64,000 nucleotides of DNA from the NCBI GenBank assembly GCA_015065285.1, contig SVQP01000003.1, positions 27,117 through 91,116 of the forward strand, in the 5' to 3' direction. The stretch's first letter is position 1. Each line of letters starts with the position of its first letter. Position numbers and translations under genes: made by a program. Positions 37,399-47,251 of this stretch are shown here, piece after piece. The notes beneath the pieces were generated by a model. That model did not search any database. It was not told where the DNA came from and saw only the letters and a list, made by a program, of their open reading frames with translations. The DNA is from Oscillospiraceae bacterium (GTDB lineage: Bacteria; Bacillota; Clostridia; Oscillospirales; CAG-272).

Positions 37399-40300
37399 AT
37401 GAAAAAAGACAAAAGGCTCTACGTTGTATCCAACGCGCATCTGGATACCCAATGGAACTGGACGATTCAGGATACCATCCGTGACTGTGTCAAGAACACG
37501 TTGGCGGACAACTTTGCATTGTTCGAAAAGTATCCTCACTATCACATGAATTTTGAGGGGGCATTCCGCTATGCGCTGGCAAAGGAGTATTATCCCGATC
37601 TGTACGAAAAGCTCAAGGAGTACGTAGCGGAAGGGAAATGGAGCGTTTCGGGCAGCCAATGGGATGCATCTGATACAAACGTGCCCTCGTCCGAGGCGTA
37701 TATGCGTCAGATTTTGCTTGGAAACGGCTTTTTTGAAAAAGAATTCGGCAAAAAGAGCGCGGATATTTTCCTGTCCGACTGCTTTGGCTTCCGCTGGTCC
37801 TTGCCGTCGATTGCCGCGCACATGGGCTTGACCGGTTTCTCTACCCAAAAGCTTTTGTGGGGCGTTGGCACGCCCATCATCCACGAGGATGGCAGCGTCA
37901 CCAAGCCCATGCCCGACAAGGATGCCGTACGTATGGATCTTGGCAGATGGGTAGGCCCCGATGGCAACAGCATCGTAGGCTCGTTTATCTGCAACAACTA
38001 TACCATGAGATTTGAAAGCGACCCCGAAAAGCGTCCGATTCACGATCGTGGTGAATACAGCGACAAGATCGACCACAATGCAAAATATGCCGGCGTACCC
38101 TCCTGCATGCTGTATTTCGGCACGGGCGACTACGGCGGATCTGCTACCGATGAGTCAGCACGCTACCTCAACGACGCCGTTGAGCAGAACGGATCCGATA
38201 AGGAGTTTGAGGTCATTGCAGCCAGCACAGATCAGATTTTCCTGGAAATGACCCCCGAGCAGATTGAAGGCTTGCCCGTATATACAGGCAACCTGCATAT
38301 TCCGCACGGCTTTGGCACACTGACCTCGCATGCCATTAACAAGCGCTGGAACAGAAAGTGCGAGCTGCTTGCCGATTCGGCAGAGCGCGCAGCCTCTGTT
38401 GCCAAGTGGCTTGGCACGGGCAGATATCCGAAAGAGAGAATTGACTTTGCATGGAAGCTGTTCTTGTGGCATCAGTTCCACGATGACCTGCCCGGCACGT
38501 CTATTCTGGATGCTTATCGCTTCAGCTATAACGATTACGTCATTGCGCAGAACGTGCTGGCCGACGAGCTGACCGCCTCGGTTGACGCTGTGGCATCAAG
38601 GCTTTGTACCAACGTTTCGGGACAGCCCGTGATCGTATACAATCCCGTTGCATGCACCCGCAGCGATCTGGCAAGTGCTCCCGTACCTGCCGGTGCAGAA
38701 TATGTACGCGTGTACACAGCGGATGGCAGGGAGGTGCCCTCGCAGATCTCTGTTGCGGGCGGTGAAAGAGTTGTAAAATTCATTGCAAGTGTGGCACCCG
38801 TTTCCTTTACCGTGTTCAACGTAGTTGCATCGGATGCTCCTTGCGCTCTGCCCACCGATCTTTGTGTGTGTGAGAAAAGCCTTGAAAACGGAAGCTATCG
38901 GGTAAGCGTCAATGCACAGGGGCATATCGCATCCGTTTACGACAAGAAGAACTGCCGCGAGTTGCTGTCTGCGCCTTCGTCCCTTGCCAAGAGAGAGGAC
39001 AATAACGAAAAGTGGCCCTCTTGGGAGCTCAAGTACGAGGATACCAAGCTACCCTTTGTGAGTGTGGGCGGTGACGTTACGGTGGAGATTGCCGAGCAGG
39101 GCGCTGCTGCCGTGGCACTCAGAATCACGCACAAGGATGGAGACAGCACCTTTGTGCAGACGGTTCGATTGATTGCGGGAGTGGAGCGCGTGGACGTGGA
39201 GAACGAGGTGGATTGGAGAGAGAAAAAGACCCTTCTCTGTGCGCTCTTCCCACTGAGTGTGACCAATCCCGTAGCTACCTTTGATATCGGTCTTGGCGCA
39301 GAAACGCTGGGCAATACCGATTCCTACCCCTATTTCCAGCATTGCGTGCATCAGTGGGCTGATATGGAGGATGCGGACGGCTCGTTTGGCGTTGCTATTT
39401 TCAACGATTGCAAGTATGGCATGGAAAAGCCGGACGACAACACGCTGCGCCTGACCTTGATTCACACGCCCAAGGCGCGATTCAAGTATATCAGCGGTCA
39501 GGACTGGCAGGATCAGGGCAGAAACATCTTCAAGTATGGCTTTGCTTCGCATGCAGGCAACCGCGATGGCGTGGCAGCAAAGGCAGAGTGCTTCAACAAT
39601 CCGCTCTACGCCTTCACAGCAGACAAGCATGCAGGAGAGGTATATGAGCTGAGCTTTGCAAGCGTGAACAATGGCGAGATAGCCATTCGCTGCATCAAAG
39701 AGGAGCAGAAGGGTAACCGCCTTGTCGTGCGCGTGCAGGAAACTGCAGGTCGCGCACATGCCGACGTAAAGCTTTCGCTGGCAGCAGAGATTGCCAATGC
39801 CACAGAGACCAACGGCTATGAAGAGGGGAACGGTGCCGTAGCACATGACGCGCACTCCTTGACCTTTGATATGACCCCCTTTGCGGTCAAAACGTTTGTC
39901 ATTGAAACAAAGAATGCGCAGGATGCCCTCAAGCTTGGAACGCCCGTGGCGCTCGACTATAATAAGCGCGTGACCACTTCGCGCGACGACTATACTGCAG
40001 GCGAGTTCGGGCAGGGTATCTCAATTCCCGAGGAGCTGCTTGAGAGCACGGTTTATAGCGGTGGCGTAAAGTTTGAGCTTGGCAGTGCAGGTCAGAATAA
40101 TGCTGTGCTTTGTAACGGGCAGAGCGTCAAGCTGCCTGCAGGGACCTCTCGCGTTGTGCTGCTGGCAGCATCGCGCAAGGGCGACGTCAAGGCTACCTTT
40201 GGCGTTGGCGATCAGAGCGTGACGCTCAGGATCAATGATTTCTGCGAAAACGTTGGCGGATGGGATCAGGTGGCTGCAGGCGACGTAGCGTTTATCAAGC

Positions 40301-41190
40301 GCGATGCACTTGCCATCAGCTATTCTCACACGCACGACGTACAGGGTGACCGTCTTTACAAGTTTGCCAATATTTTTGCATACGTGCTTGAAACAAAGGG
40401 CGCGGATCACATCACGCTGCCTGCAGGCGAGCAGATCGTGCTCATGGCTGTCACAGCCTTGACAGGCAACGTCAAGAGCACGCACCCCACCGCACCTCTT
40501 TACGACTTTGTTGCGGAAAATACCGCTCCCACCCATAAGCTGATTGCGGTGGATATGAACGTGGAGGGCGAGTATCACGCAGGCGAAATGGTGCGCGTGG
40601 CAGCGCCTCGCTGCAATCATAACGGCGTGTTTGAGGGCTTTGGCGGCAATGCCGATATCGTATGGCAGGAGGACGTGCAGGCATTGGTTCGTATGGGAGA
40701 TCAGGATGCCACCATTTATCCCGTATTCTCGGAGCTTGGTGAGAACGTAGTGCTGGGCAAGCCCTGCCGTGCAAACAACAGCCGTGCGAAATTCGGTGAG
40801 ATCCCGGAAAACGCGCTCAACGGTGACTGTAAGAGCAAATGGGCAGGAATGGCAGAGCCGGCTGATACCGAAACCGGGCATGCGGCTTGGCTGGAGGTTG
40901 ATATCGGTGAGCTTGTGCCCATCCATGGGTGGTTGGTGCAGCACTGCGGTGAATACGAGGAAAGCGTTGACAACACCGCGGAGTATTTCCTGCAATATAA
41001 GGCTTCCGAGGATGGGGAATGGCTGACTGCCGACGAGGTTCGCAGCAACCGTGAGAATATGACCGTGCGCGAGTTTGCGCCCGTGCAGGCAAGATACGTG
41101 CGCTTGTACGTTACCAGACCCACCCCTCACTGGGATAAGACAGCCCGCATTTATCAGCTGCACGTATACCGCGCACCCGAAAAGAATTGA
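37399..41190 (+). CDS. GH38 alpha-mannosidase-like enzyme with C-terminal F5/8 type C (discoidin) domain
   Basis: NAHLDTQWNWTIQ, LSDCFGFRWSLPSIAAHMGL; C-terminal ALNGDCKSKWAG...WLEVDIGELVPIHGWLV...ARYVRLYV; ATG at 37399. Confidence 0.88.
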   Translation: MKKDKRLYVVSNAHLDTQWNWTIQDTIRDCVKNTLADNFALFEKYPHYHMNFEGAFRYALAKEYYPDLYEKLKEYVAEGKWSVSGSQWDASDTNVPSSEAYMRQILLGNGFFEKEFGKKSADIFLSDCFGFRWSLPSIAAHMGLTGFSTQKLLWGVGTPIIHEDGSVTKPMPDKDAVRMDLGRWVGPDGNSIVGSFICNNYTMRFESDPEKRPIHDRGEYSDKIDHNAKYAGVPSCMLYFGTGDYGGSATDESARYLNDAVEQNGSDKEFEVIAASTDQIFLEMTPEQIEGLPVYTGNLHIPHGFGTLTSHAINKRWNRKCELLADSAERAASVAKWLGTGRYPKERIDFAWKLFLWHQFHDDLPGTSILDAYRFSYNDYVIAQNVLADELTASVDAVASRLCTNVSGQPVIVYNPVACTRSDLASAPVPAGAEYVRVYTADGREVPSQISVAGGERVVKFIASVAPVSFTVFNVVASDAPCALPTDLCVCEKSLENGSYRVSVNAQGHIASVYDKKNCRELLSAPSSLAKREDNNEKWPSWELKYEDTKLPFVSVGGDVTVEIAEQGAAAVALRITHKDGDSTFVQTVRLIAGVERVDVENEVDWREKKTLLCALFPLSVTNPVATFDIGLGAETLGNTDSYPYFQHCVHQWADMEDADGSFGVAIFNDCKYGMEKPDDNTLRLTLIHTPKARFKYISGQDWQDQGRNIFKYGFASHAGNRDGVAAKAECFNNPLYAFTADKHAGEVYELSFASVNNGEIAIRCIKEEQKGNRLVVRVQETAGRAHADVKLSLAAEIANATETNGYEEGNGAVAHDAHSLTFDMTPFAVKTFVIETKNAQDALKLGTPVALDYNKRVTTSRDDYTAGEFGQGISIPEELLESTVYSGGVKFELGSAGQNNAVLCNGQSVKLPAGTSRVVLLAASRKGDVKATFGVGDQSVTLRINDFCENVGGWDQVAAGDVAFIKRDALAISYSHTHDVQGDRLYKFANIFAYVLETKGADHITLPAGEQIVLMAVTALTGNVKSTHPTAPLYDFVAENTAPTHKLIAVDMNVEGEYHAGEMVRVAAPRCNHNGVFEGFGGNADIVWQEDVQALVRMGDQDATIYPVFSELGENVVLGKPCRANNSRAKFGEIPENALNGDCKSKWAGMAEPADTETGHAAWLEVDIGELVPIHGWLVQHCGEYEESVDNTAEYFLQYKASEDGEWLTADEVRSNRENMTVREFAPVQARYVRLYVTRPTPHWDKTARIYQLHVYRAPEKN

Positions 41191-41295
41191 AATCGAGGGA
41201 TTACGTCTTTTTTACAAAGAGCCTTCAATATCCTGAAATAAGATATAACCAAATCGTATGGTAGTATAAATCATCTGATCAATCGGAGGTATCTC

Positions 41296-42804
41296 ATGGG
41301 AAAGCACTATCTTGTGAATGATTCGCTGTTTTACGCTGAAAATGCGTACGTAGCAAAAAATCCGTATCTTGGCATGGAAGCAGAGGACGCACCGCTGCCG
41401 GTCTATGCAAAGGTGAAGGACAGACTGCCAAGCCCTGTATGGGAGGGGCATGGGGATGTGCTGGCATGCTACAACAAGGTGTGGGAAATCGCCTTTTGTA
41501 ATCTGCGCCGTCCAAATGCCGAGGCGGGCTTTGTATCCAATTTCATCGATACGGCTTTTAACGGATACCTGTTTATGTGGGATTCCTCGTTTATTGTCAT
41601 GTTTGGCAGATACGGCTCGCAGGTGTTCAATTTCCAAAAGACCTTGGATAATATGTATTCGCATCAGCACAAGGACGGCTTTATTTGCCGTGAGATCTGC
41701 GAGAGCGAGCCGGGTGAGCAGTTTCAGCGTGACGACCCCGCATCCACGGGCCCCAATATCATGCCGTGGTGCGAGTGGGAATACTACCAGCTGACGGGCG
41801 ACAAAGAGCGTCTTTCGCGCGTGTTTTATCCGCTGCTGGCATATCACAAGTGGCTGCAGCGCAACCGCACTTGGCGCGACGGCAGCTATTGGTCCTGCGG
41901 TCTTGCTTGCGGCATGGATAATCAGCCCCGCGTGGAGAGGGGGTATAGCGACCATTGCTCGCACGGACACGGCATTTGGGTGGATGCTTGTATCCAGATG
42001 GTCATCAGCGGCAAGGTGCTGATCGAGATGGGCAAAATTCTCGGTCACGAGCAGGATACCGAATGGCTTGTCGAGGAGGTAGAAATGCTGAGCGCGCTGA
42101 TCAACGATAAGCTCTGGAGCGAGCAGGATGCGTTTTACTACGATATGTGGCGTTCGGGGCTTTCGGGCGTCAAGTCGATTGGCGCTTACTGGTCGCTGCT
42201 TGCGGACATTGTGCCCGCAGAGCGCCTGCCACGCCTGATCGCACACCTTGAAAATCCTGCCGAGTTCAAAAGACCCCATCGCGTGCCCACGCTGTCTGCC
42301 GATCACCCCGAGTACAACGAGAACGGTGCTTACTGGAAGGGCTCGGTCTGGGCACCCACCAACTACATGGTGCTCAAGGGGCTTGAAAGAGTAGGGTACC
42401 ATGACCTTGCGCACGAAATCGCTTGCAACACTCTGGAAAACGTGGTCAAGGTATACTTGGAAACGGGCACGGTTTGGGAGAATTATTCGCCCGAGCATGC
42501 GCGTCCGGGGCAGCCGGCAAAAGCGGATTTCGTTGGCTGGACGGGTCTTGTCCCGATCGCGGTGCTGATCGAGTACGTGATCGGCATCAAAGCAGACGCC
42601 AAAAATGACGAGATCGTGTGGCGCGTGAATCTGACCGAGCAGCACGGCATTGAGCGCTATCCCTTTGGCGGAAAGAGCGTAGATCTTGTGTGCGCAGCGC
42701 GCCGGAGTGCGACCGACGAGCCGCAGATCACGATCAAGTGCGACACCCCCGTCAAGCTTCGCGTTATCTGGCACAGCGGCGAAAAGGTGATTGAAAGTAA
42801 ATAA
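41296..42804 (+). CDS. (alpha/alpha)6 glycosidase, GH63/GH37-like
   Basis: FMWDSSFIVMFGRYG, GLACGMDNQPR, YWKGSVWAPTNYMVLKGLERVGY, ENYSPE. Confidence 0.8.
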   Translation: MGKHYLVNDSLFYAENAYVAKNPYLGMEAEDAPLPVYAKVKDRLPSPVWEGHGDVLACYNKVWEIAFCNLRRPNAEAGFVSNFIDTAFNGYLFMWDSSFIVMFGRYGSQVFNFQKTLDNMYSHQHKDGFICREICESEPGEQFQRDDPASTGPNIMPWCEWEYYQLTGDKERLSRVFYPLLAYHKWLQRNRTWRDGSYWSCGLACGMDNQPRVERGYSDHCSHGHGIWVDACIQMVISGKVLIEMGKILGHEQDTEWLVEEVEMLSALINDKLWSEQDAFYYDMWRSGLSGVKSIGAYWSLLADIVPAERLPRLIAHLENPAEFKRPHRVPTLSADHPEYNENGAYWKGSVWAPTNYMVLKGLERVGYHDLAHEIACNTLENVVKVYLETGTVWENYSPEHARPGQPAKADFVGWTGLVPIAVLIEYVIGIKADAKNDEIVWRVNLTEQHGIERYPFGGKSVDLVCAARRSATDEPQITIKCDTPVKLRVIWHSGEKVIESK

Positions 42805-42814
42805 TTAAAACTCA

Positions 42815-42842
42815 AAAGGCAGGATCGCAAGATCCTGCCTTT
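42815..42842. terminator. Convergent terminator
   Basis: aaaggcaggatc gcaa gatcctgccttt. Confidence 0.75.
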
Positions 42843-42852
42843 GGTTAATATT

Positions 42853-44139
42853 TTACGGATCAATCAACCCGAAATTCTGAAATGCCAGTAGGTTGTTGAG
42901 ATTGGATTGATAGCTTTGCACGTCGGTGGTATCTGCGTTTTGGATAAACGCCTGCGCCATCTGCTGCTGTCCTGCGCAAAACGCCTCTGCACGGGTAGCC
43001 CCTTCGCTTTTGGCTTTCAGATAGCCGTACAGCAGGGAATACCTGCAATATCCCTGCACGTATTCCTCGCCCGAAAGCATACAGTCGATATCTATGCCGT
43101 GCAGCACAGCCGTGGAGGCAATTGCGCCTACGCACCGCCCACTCAACGCTTTGGTAATAATGTTACCCGACATGCCCTTTGCGGGCTGACAGCCGCCGGT
43201 ATAGAGAAAATACGGCATGCCGTTCAGCTTACGATTGATGGTGTTTGTGGTCAAAACGTCTGTGCAGTAATAATCATATTTGCCTCTGCCGGTAAAAATG
43301 GTTTGCGAGAGCACGTCCTTATTCGCATGGCTTTCGTGAAAGATCTCGCACACGTTTTGCTTGGTCAGCGGAGCCCAATCATCTGCGTTGCAGCTGCCCT
43401 CGAGATCAAGTGTAGATGCATAAACGCCCTCGGTCGTGCCATACAGGTGCACGTTGTCAATGAATTTCCATTCGTCGCGTGCACGCGTCAGAAAGTATCC
43501 CGTGTCGTCAACTGCAACCGAATACCATCCAACGGGAAGAATCGGCGAGGCAACCGATACGTTTACAATATCCTGCTCTTCGACCAGCGCAAGGTATTCG
43601 CGGTATTTGGTGATGAAATCCGCGAAATCTCCCCGCAGCAGCGGCAGACGCACCACGTGCCATGCGGGCATGATGTCAATCTCTTCAAGACTGTGTGCCA
43701 GCTCGTGCGCGCTGATTTTATCCAGTGCATCAGGATCATTGTTAAAGTTAGTATAGAAATAATCAGAGACGAAGTCGTCTTCCTTGAACATTTCATCTTG
43801 CGTTTGCATTTCAAATTCGTGCTTATGTACGAATGCGGGAACAGCATTGGGCGTGCCGAAGATCTGAATGCCGCAGGGGTCATATCCTCGTGCATCGCGC
43901 TCTTGGATCAACAGTCGATATACATCGGCTGCATTTTTTTGCTCGCAAGCATCCACTATGGCGATCTCATAATCGGGATAGAGATCACAAAGCCCCCGGA
44001 TTGCTGAAATATCCTCTTCGGTCATGGCCTTGCTGTTGTAGACAAACAGATAATATGGCTCGGGTGGTTGATCTGCCTTGCAGGATGCAAGACAGAAAAG
44101 CAGGAGCGCGATAAGCAATAGATAACCGATGCGCTTCAT
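42853..44139 (-). CDS. Lipoprotein, possible clan CD (gingipain/caspase-like) cysteine peptidase fold
   Basis: Lipobox LASC; IFHESHAN and YFLYTGGCQPAKGMSGNIITKALSGRCVGAIASTAVLHG resemble the His and Cys strands of C25-type peptidases. Confidence 0.45.
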   Translation of the reverse strand: MKRIGYLLLIALLLFCLASCKADQPPEPYYLFVYNSKAMTEEDISAIRGLCDLYPDYEIAIVDACEQKNAADVYRLLIQERDARGYDPCGIQIFGTPNAVPAFVHKHEFEMQTQDEMFKEDDFVSDYFYTNFNNDPDALDKISAHELAHSLEEIDIMPAWHVVRLPLLRGDFADFITKYREYLALVEEQDIVNVSVASPILPVGWYSVAVDDTGYFLTRARDEWKFIDNVHLYGTTEGVYASTLDLEGSCNADDWAPLTKQNVCEIFHESHANKDVLSQTIFTGRGKYDYYCTDVLTTNTINRKLNGMPYFLYTGGCQPAKGMSGNIITKALSGRCVGAIASTAVLHGIDIDCMLSGEEYVQGYCRYSLLYGYLKAKSEGATRAEAFCAGQQQMAQAFIQNADTTDVQSYQSNLNNLLAFQNFGLIDP

Positions 44140-45077
44140 TGTAAATTCTCCGAAATCTCCTTGATCCAAGGGATTAGCTTCATAAATGCAGTTCCGTTGA
44201 AATCCGAGTTGATGGGTGAGAGATATTCAAGCTCGGTATCACATCCGTTGCCATCCAATAAAGCCTTTAGTTCCACGGATTGCTCGTTGGGGATAGACGG
44301 CGTGTCCGTATAGCAAAACAGCAATACGGGAGCCTTGATGGTCTCGTAAAAGTATTTGGGAGAACGCTTGTCAAGCTCATCCGGCAGCTGCTCCTCGGTG
44401 CAACCAACGTAATACAAGTACATTTCCTTGATCTGCTCGCCTCTGAAATCCACCAAAGCTTGCATATCACAGATGGCGTCTACGACAGCGCAACCTTTAA
44501 TGACTTCCGGATAAGTTGCCGCCAGCTTCAATGCAAACGTAGCACCTGTCACCGCGCCTGCCGTGATGATACAGCGATCGGACAAAAAGGGACAGGCGGT
44601 GCAAATAGACAGCATGGCTTCTGCATCCTGAAAATCTTTTCCGCAAAAATCCTTTTCGCCCTCGTTTTCCTTGGAACCGCGATTGAAAAGGCGCATGACG
44701 ATTACATCTTTTTTGGCAAAATTCTCCACTAAATAGTCTACCTCATAACCGATGTCGGGAAAATACAGCACGCATGGGTAATCCTTTTGCGCGTAGTCCG
44801 TAGGCAGCGCGATCTCAAAATACCGCCCAAGGCCGTCCACCTCAAAATCCACACGGTAGGCAAGCTCGGTCTTGGTACAGTATTGCTCCAGCTTGGTCAC
44901 CGCCGTCACGCCCTCGATCTGCGTCATGTCCTCAACGGTACGCAGGGTGGATTCCGGCTCTGTCGTGGCAGGGGGCTCGGTATCTGTCGTTTGCGTTGTG
45001 TCAGCGGGTGGCTGCTGTGCGTTGCAGGCAACCAACAGCATTGTCAGTAAAAGTAACATGGTTGTCAATCTTTTCAT
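44136..45077 (-). CDS. Lipoprotein with alpha/beta-hydrolase (S9-like) fold, apparently lacking catalytic Ser and His
   Basis: Lipobox LVAC; RCIITAGAVTGATFALKLAATYPEVIKGC (GxSxG replaced by GAVTG); KAPVLLFCYTDTPSIP; no His at expected C-terminal site. Confidence 0.6.
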   Translation of the reverse strand: MKRLTTMLLLLTMLLVACNAQQPPADTTQTTDTEPPATTEPESTLRTVEDMTQIEGVTAVTKLEQYCTKTELAYRVDFEVDGLGRYFEIALPTDYAQKDYPCVLYFPDIGYEVDYLVENFAKKDVIVMRLFNRGSKENEGEKDFCGKDFQDAEAMLSICTACPFLSDRCIITAGAVTGATFALKLAATYPEVIKGCAVVDAICDMQALVDFRGEQIKEMYLYYVGCTEEQLPDELDKRSPKYFYETIKAPVLLFCYTDTPSIPNEQSVELKALLDGNGCDTELEYLSPINSDFNGTAFMKLIPWIKEISENLQ

Positions 45078-46180
45078 TTTGTTTTCCTCCTGAATACGTA
45101 ATAACCGTTTATCACTCCACCATAAGAATAGTCGCCGCTCTTGTGCTCCATGATCAAATAATCTTGACCACGCTCGGTAAATATGCGGTAGTGTTGGGCA
45201 AATTCCATTGCTACGTCCAGTACCAAGCCGGCGGAGTATCTTAGCCCTTTTTGGTACATTCCGCCGTTCAGTCTGCGTGTTTGCTGACATATTCCGCGGG
45301 GGTAGAATTGCATATCCACGATCATCAATTCGCTCTCCCAATATTTGCGCTGACTGTCGAATTGATCGGGAGTGTGCACGAGATCCACGGTTTCCCAATC
45401 ACCAAGCACGCGTTGGTCGGCAACGTACGGAATGTCGACGTTGTCGCGACCGATGCGCGTTTCGCGCTCGGTGTACTCCTTTGTGTCCACTTGCTTATAA
45501 ATGAGAACCTTGCGTTCTTGTTCGCCCTTTGCAAAAATATCCACCATCCAGTCGATCTCCATATATGTTGTTTCTTTGACGGTAAAGATGCGATATGCAT
45601 TGGGAACGATCACGTTAAAGTACGGCATCATGTAATACAAAAAGCCCTTGCTCCAAAAATACATCCACACGTGGCTGCCGCCCGGAAGAAAATATATGTG
45701 CTCCAAAAGCGCATCCTCCCGAATTAAGGTATCCTCATTATCGAAGGCTTGCTCCGGCTTCATATCACCGCAATACATCCACTTTCCGATCACGCGCGGA
45801 TCATGTTCAAAAGGCATCTGAAGTATTTGTTGAGTCAAGGGCAATACGCCCGGCTGTGTATTTCCGCAGAACTCATCGATCTGACCGACCTGATGATGCT
45901 TTTGATGAATACCCTCCAGAATGGCTTGCTTTTTGTTTCGATAGATGCGGCATTGTTCTGTTGGAGAGCAGGCAAGAAACTGCTTGATCTCGTCAAGAGA
46001 GAAGTCTAACTGCTTGAGCTGCTCGATCAGCTGAAAGGTTTTGATTTTATCTTGGCTATAGTAACGGTAGCCCGAGTCCGGATCGATATAGTCAGCGCAG
46101 AATACACCGATCTGATCGTAGTAGCGCAGCGTTTGCACGCTCGCCCCGCACACCTTGGCAAATTCTCCGATTTTCAGCAT
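45074..46180 (-). CDS. MerR-family regulator with C-terminal duplicated lipocalin-like sensor region
   Basis: MLKIGEFAKVCGASVQTLRYYDQIGVFCADYIDPDSGYRYY; C-terminal VIGKWMYCGDM... and VLGDWETVDLV... modules. Confidence 0.85.
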   Translation of the reverse strand: MLKIGEFAKVCGASVQTLRYYDQIGVFCADYIDPDSGYRYYSQDKIKTFQLIEQLKQLDFSLDEIKQFLACSPTEQCRIYRNKKQAILEGIHQKHHQVGQIDEFCGNTQPGVLPLTQQILQMPFEHDPRVIGKWMYCGDMKPEQAFDNEDTLIREDALLEHIYFLPGGSHVWMYFWSKGFLYYMMPYFNVIVPNAYRIFTVKETTYMEIDWMVDIFAKGEQERKVLIYKQVDTKEYTERETRIGRDNVDIPYVADQRVLGDWETVDLVHTPDQFDSQRKYWESELMIVDMQFYPRGICQQTRRLNGGMYQKGLRYSAGLVLDVAMEFAQHYRIFTERGQDYLIMEHKSGDYSYGGVINGYYVFRRKTK

Positions 46181-46210
46181 GTTTTCACCTTCCTCTTACT
46201 CGTTATCTTT

Positions 46211-46241
46211 ATTATAACATTATAGTTAACTATAGAGTCAA
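46211..46241 (-). promoter_or_regulatory. MerR-type promoter/operator
   Basis: minus strand TTGACT-[CTATAGTTAACTATAATGT, 19 bp]-TATAAT with perfect palindrome TATAGTTAACTATA. Confidence 0.88.
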
Positions 46242-46355
46242 GGACTTTTTTCAAAAATTTGCAGATTTCATCTTTCTCAGGGCAGAGGACAGTCCGGGGC
46301 GATTGACGGGGGTGAGAAATTCACGGAACGAATGTGCAAACCATGAGGAAAAATG

Positions 46356-46384
46356 TGGACAAGCCCCCGAAGATATGGTATAAT
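46356..46384 (+). promoter_or_regulatory. Promoter of metallophosphoesterase gene
   Basis: TGGACA-17-TATAAT. Confidence 0.55.
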
Positions 46385-46413
46385 GAATGCAGAAGCTTTG
46401 TAAGGAGGCAGGT

Positions 46414-47238
46414 ATGAACGTTATCAGGCAAACACTTGCCGTGGGGGCAGAGAAGCCCTTTCGGGCACTCCATATTTCGGACACACACCTGACTTATGCC
46501 GATGCGCGCGACGGACAGCGCAAGGTGGATCTGGTCGCCTGGCGTCTGCCGTCCTTTCCGTATGCCGAGCAGATGCTGGCAGAGGCGGGAGATCTGGCAA
46601 ATGAGCTTGGCGTGCCGATTCTGCACACGGGTGATTTGATCGATTACGTATCCTTGGCAAACTTAGAGGCGGTCACGCGTTTTACAGCGGCACACGACGT
46701 ATTTATGGCAACGGGGAATCACGAGTTTTCCTTGTACGTCGGAGAAGCCAAGGAGGACGCGGCTTATCGCAACCAAAGCTTGCCCCGGGTGCAGGCTTGC
46801 TTTGCAAACGACATTCGCATGAGCTCGCGCGAAATCGAGGGCGTCAATTTCGTGGCTCTTGACAACGGCTATTATCTCTTTGAGCCGGAGCAACTGGCAT
46901 TTTTGCAGCAGCAGGTACAAAAGGGATTGCCCATTGTGCTGATGATGCACACACCGCTTTATGAGCAGCCGCTTTACGATATGATCATGAAGGTCACCCC
47001 CTGCGCATACCTTGCGGGAGTGCCCGAGCCGCTGATGCGCTGCTATCCACCCGAGCGCTACGAGCAGCAGTTGGCGGACGAGGTGACACTGCAGACCATG
47101 GAATATATTGCCGCGCAGCCGCTGATCAAGGCGATCTTAGCGGGGCATTTACACCGCGAGTATCAAGGATGGTATGCCGGTCGCATTCCGCAATTCGTGA
47201 CAGGCTGCACAAGCGCGCGTTTGATTGAATTTGTATAA
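46414..47238 (+). CDS. Metallophosphoesterase
   Basis: ALHISDTHL, LHTGDLIDY, MATGNHEF, AILAGHLHREY. Confidence 0.85.
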   Translation: MNVIRQTLAVGAEKPFRALHISDTHLTYADARDGQRKVDLVAWRLPSFPYAEQMLAEAGDLANELGVPILHTGDLIDYVSLANLEAVTRFTAAHDVFMATGNHEFSLYVGEAKEDAAYRNQSLPRVQACFANDIRMSSREIEGVNFVALDNGYYLFEPEQLAFLQQQVQKGLPIVLMMHTPLYEQPLYDMIMKVTPCAYLAGVPEPLMRCYPPERYEQQLADEVTLQTMEYIAAQPLIKAILAGHLHREYQGWYAGRIPQFVTGCTSARLIEFV

Positions 47239-47251
47239 AAGAGGTGCGAAT

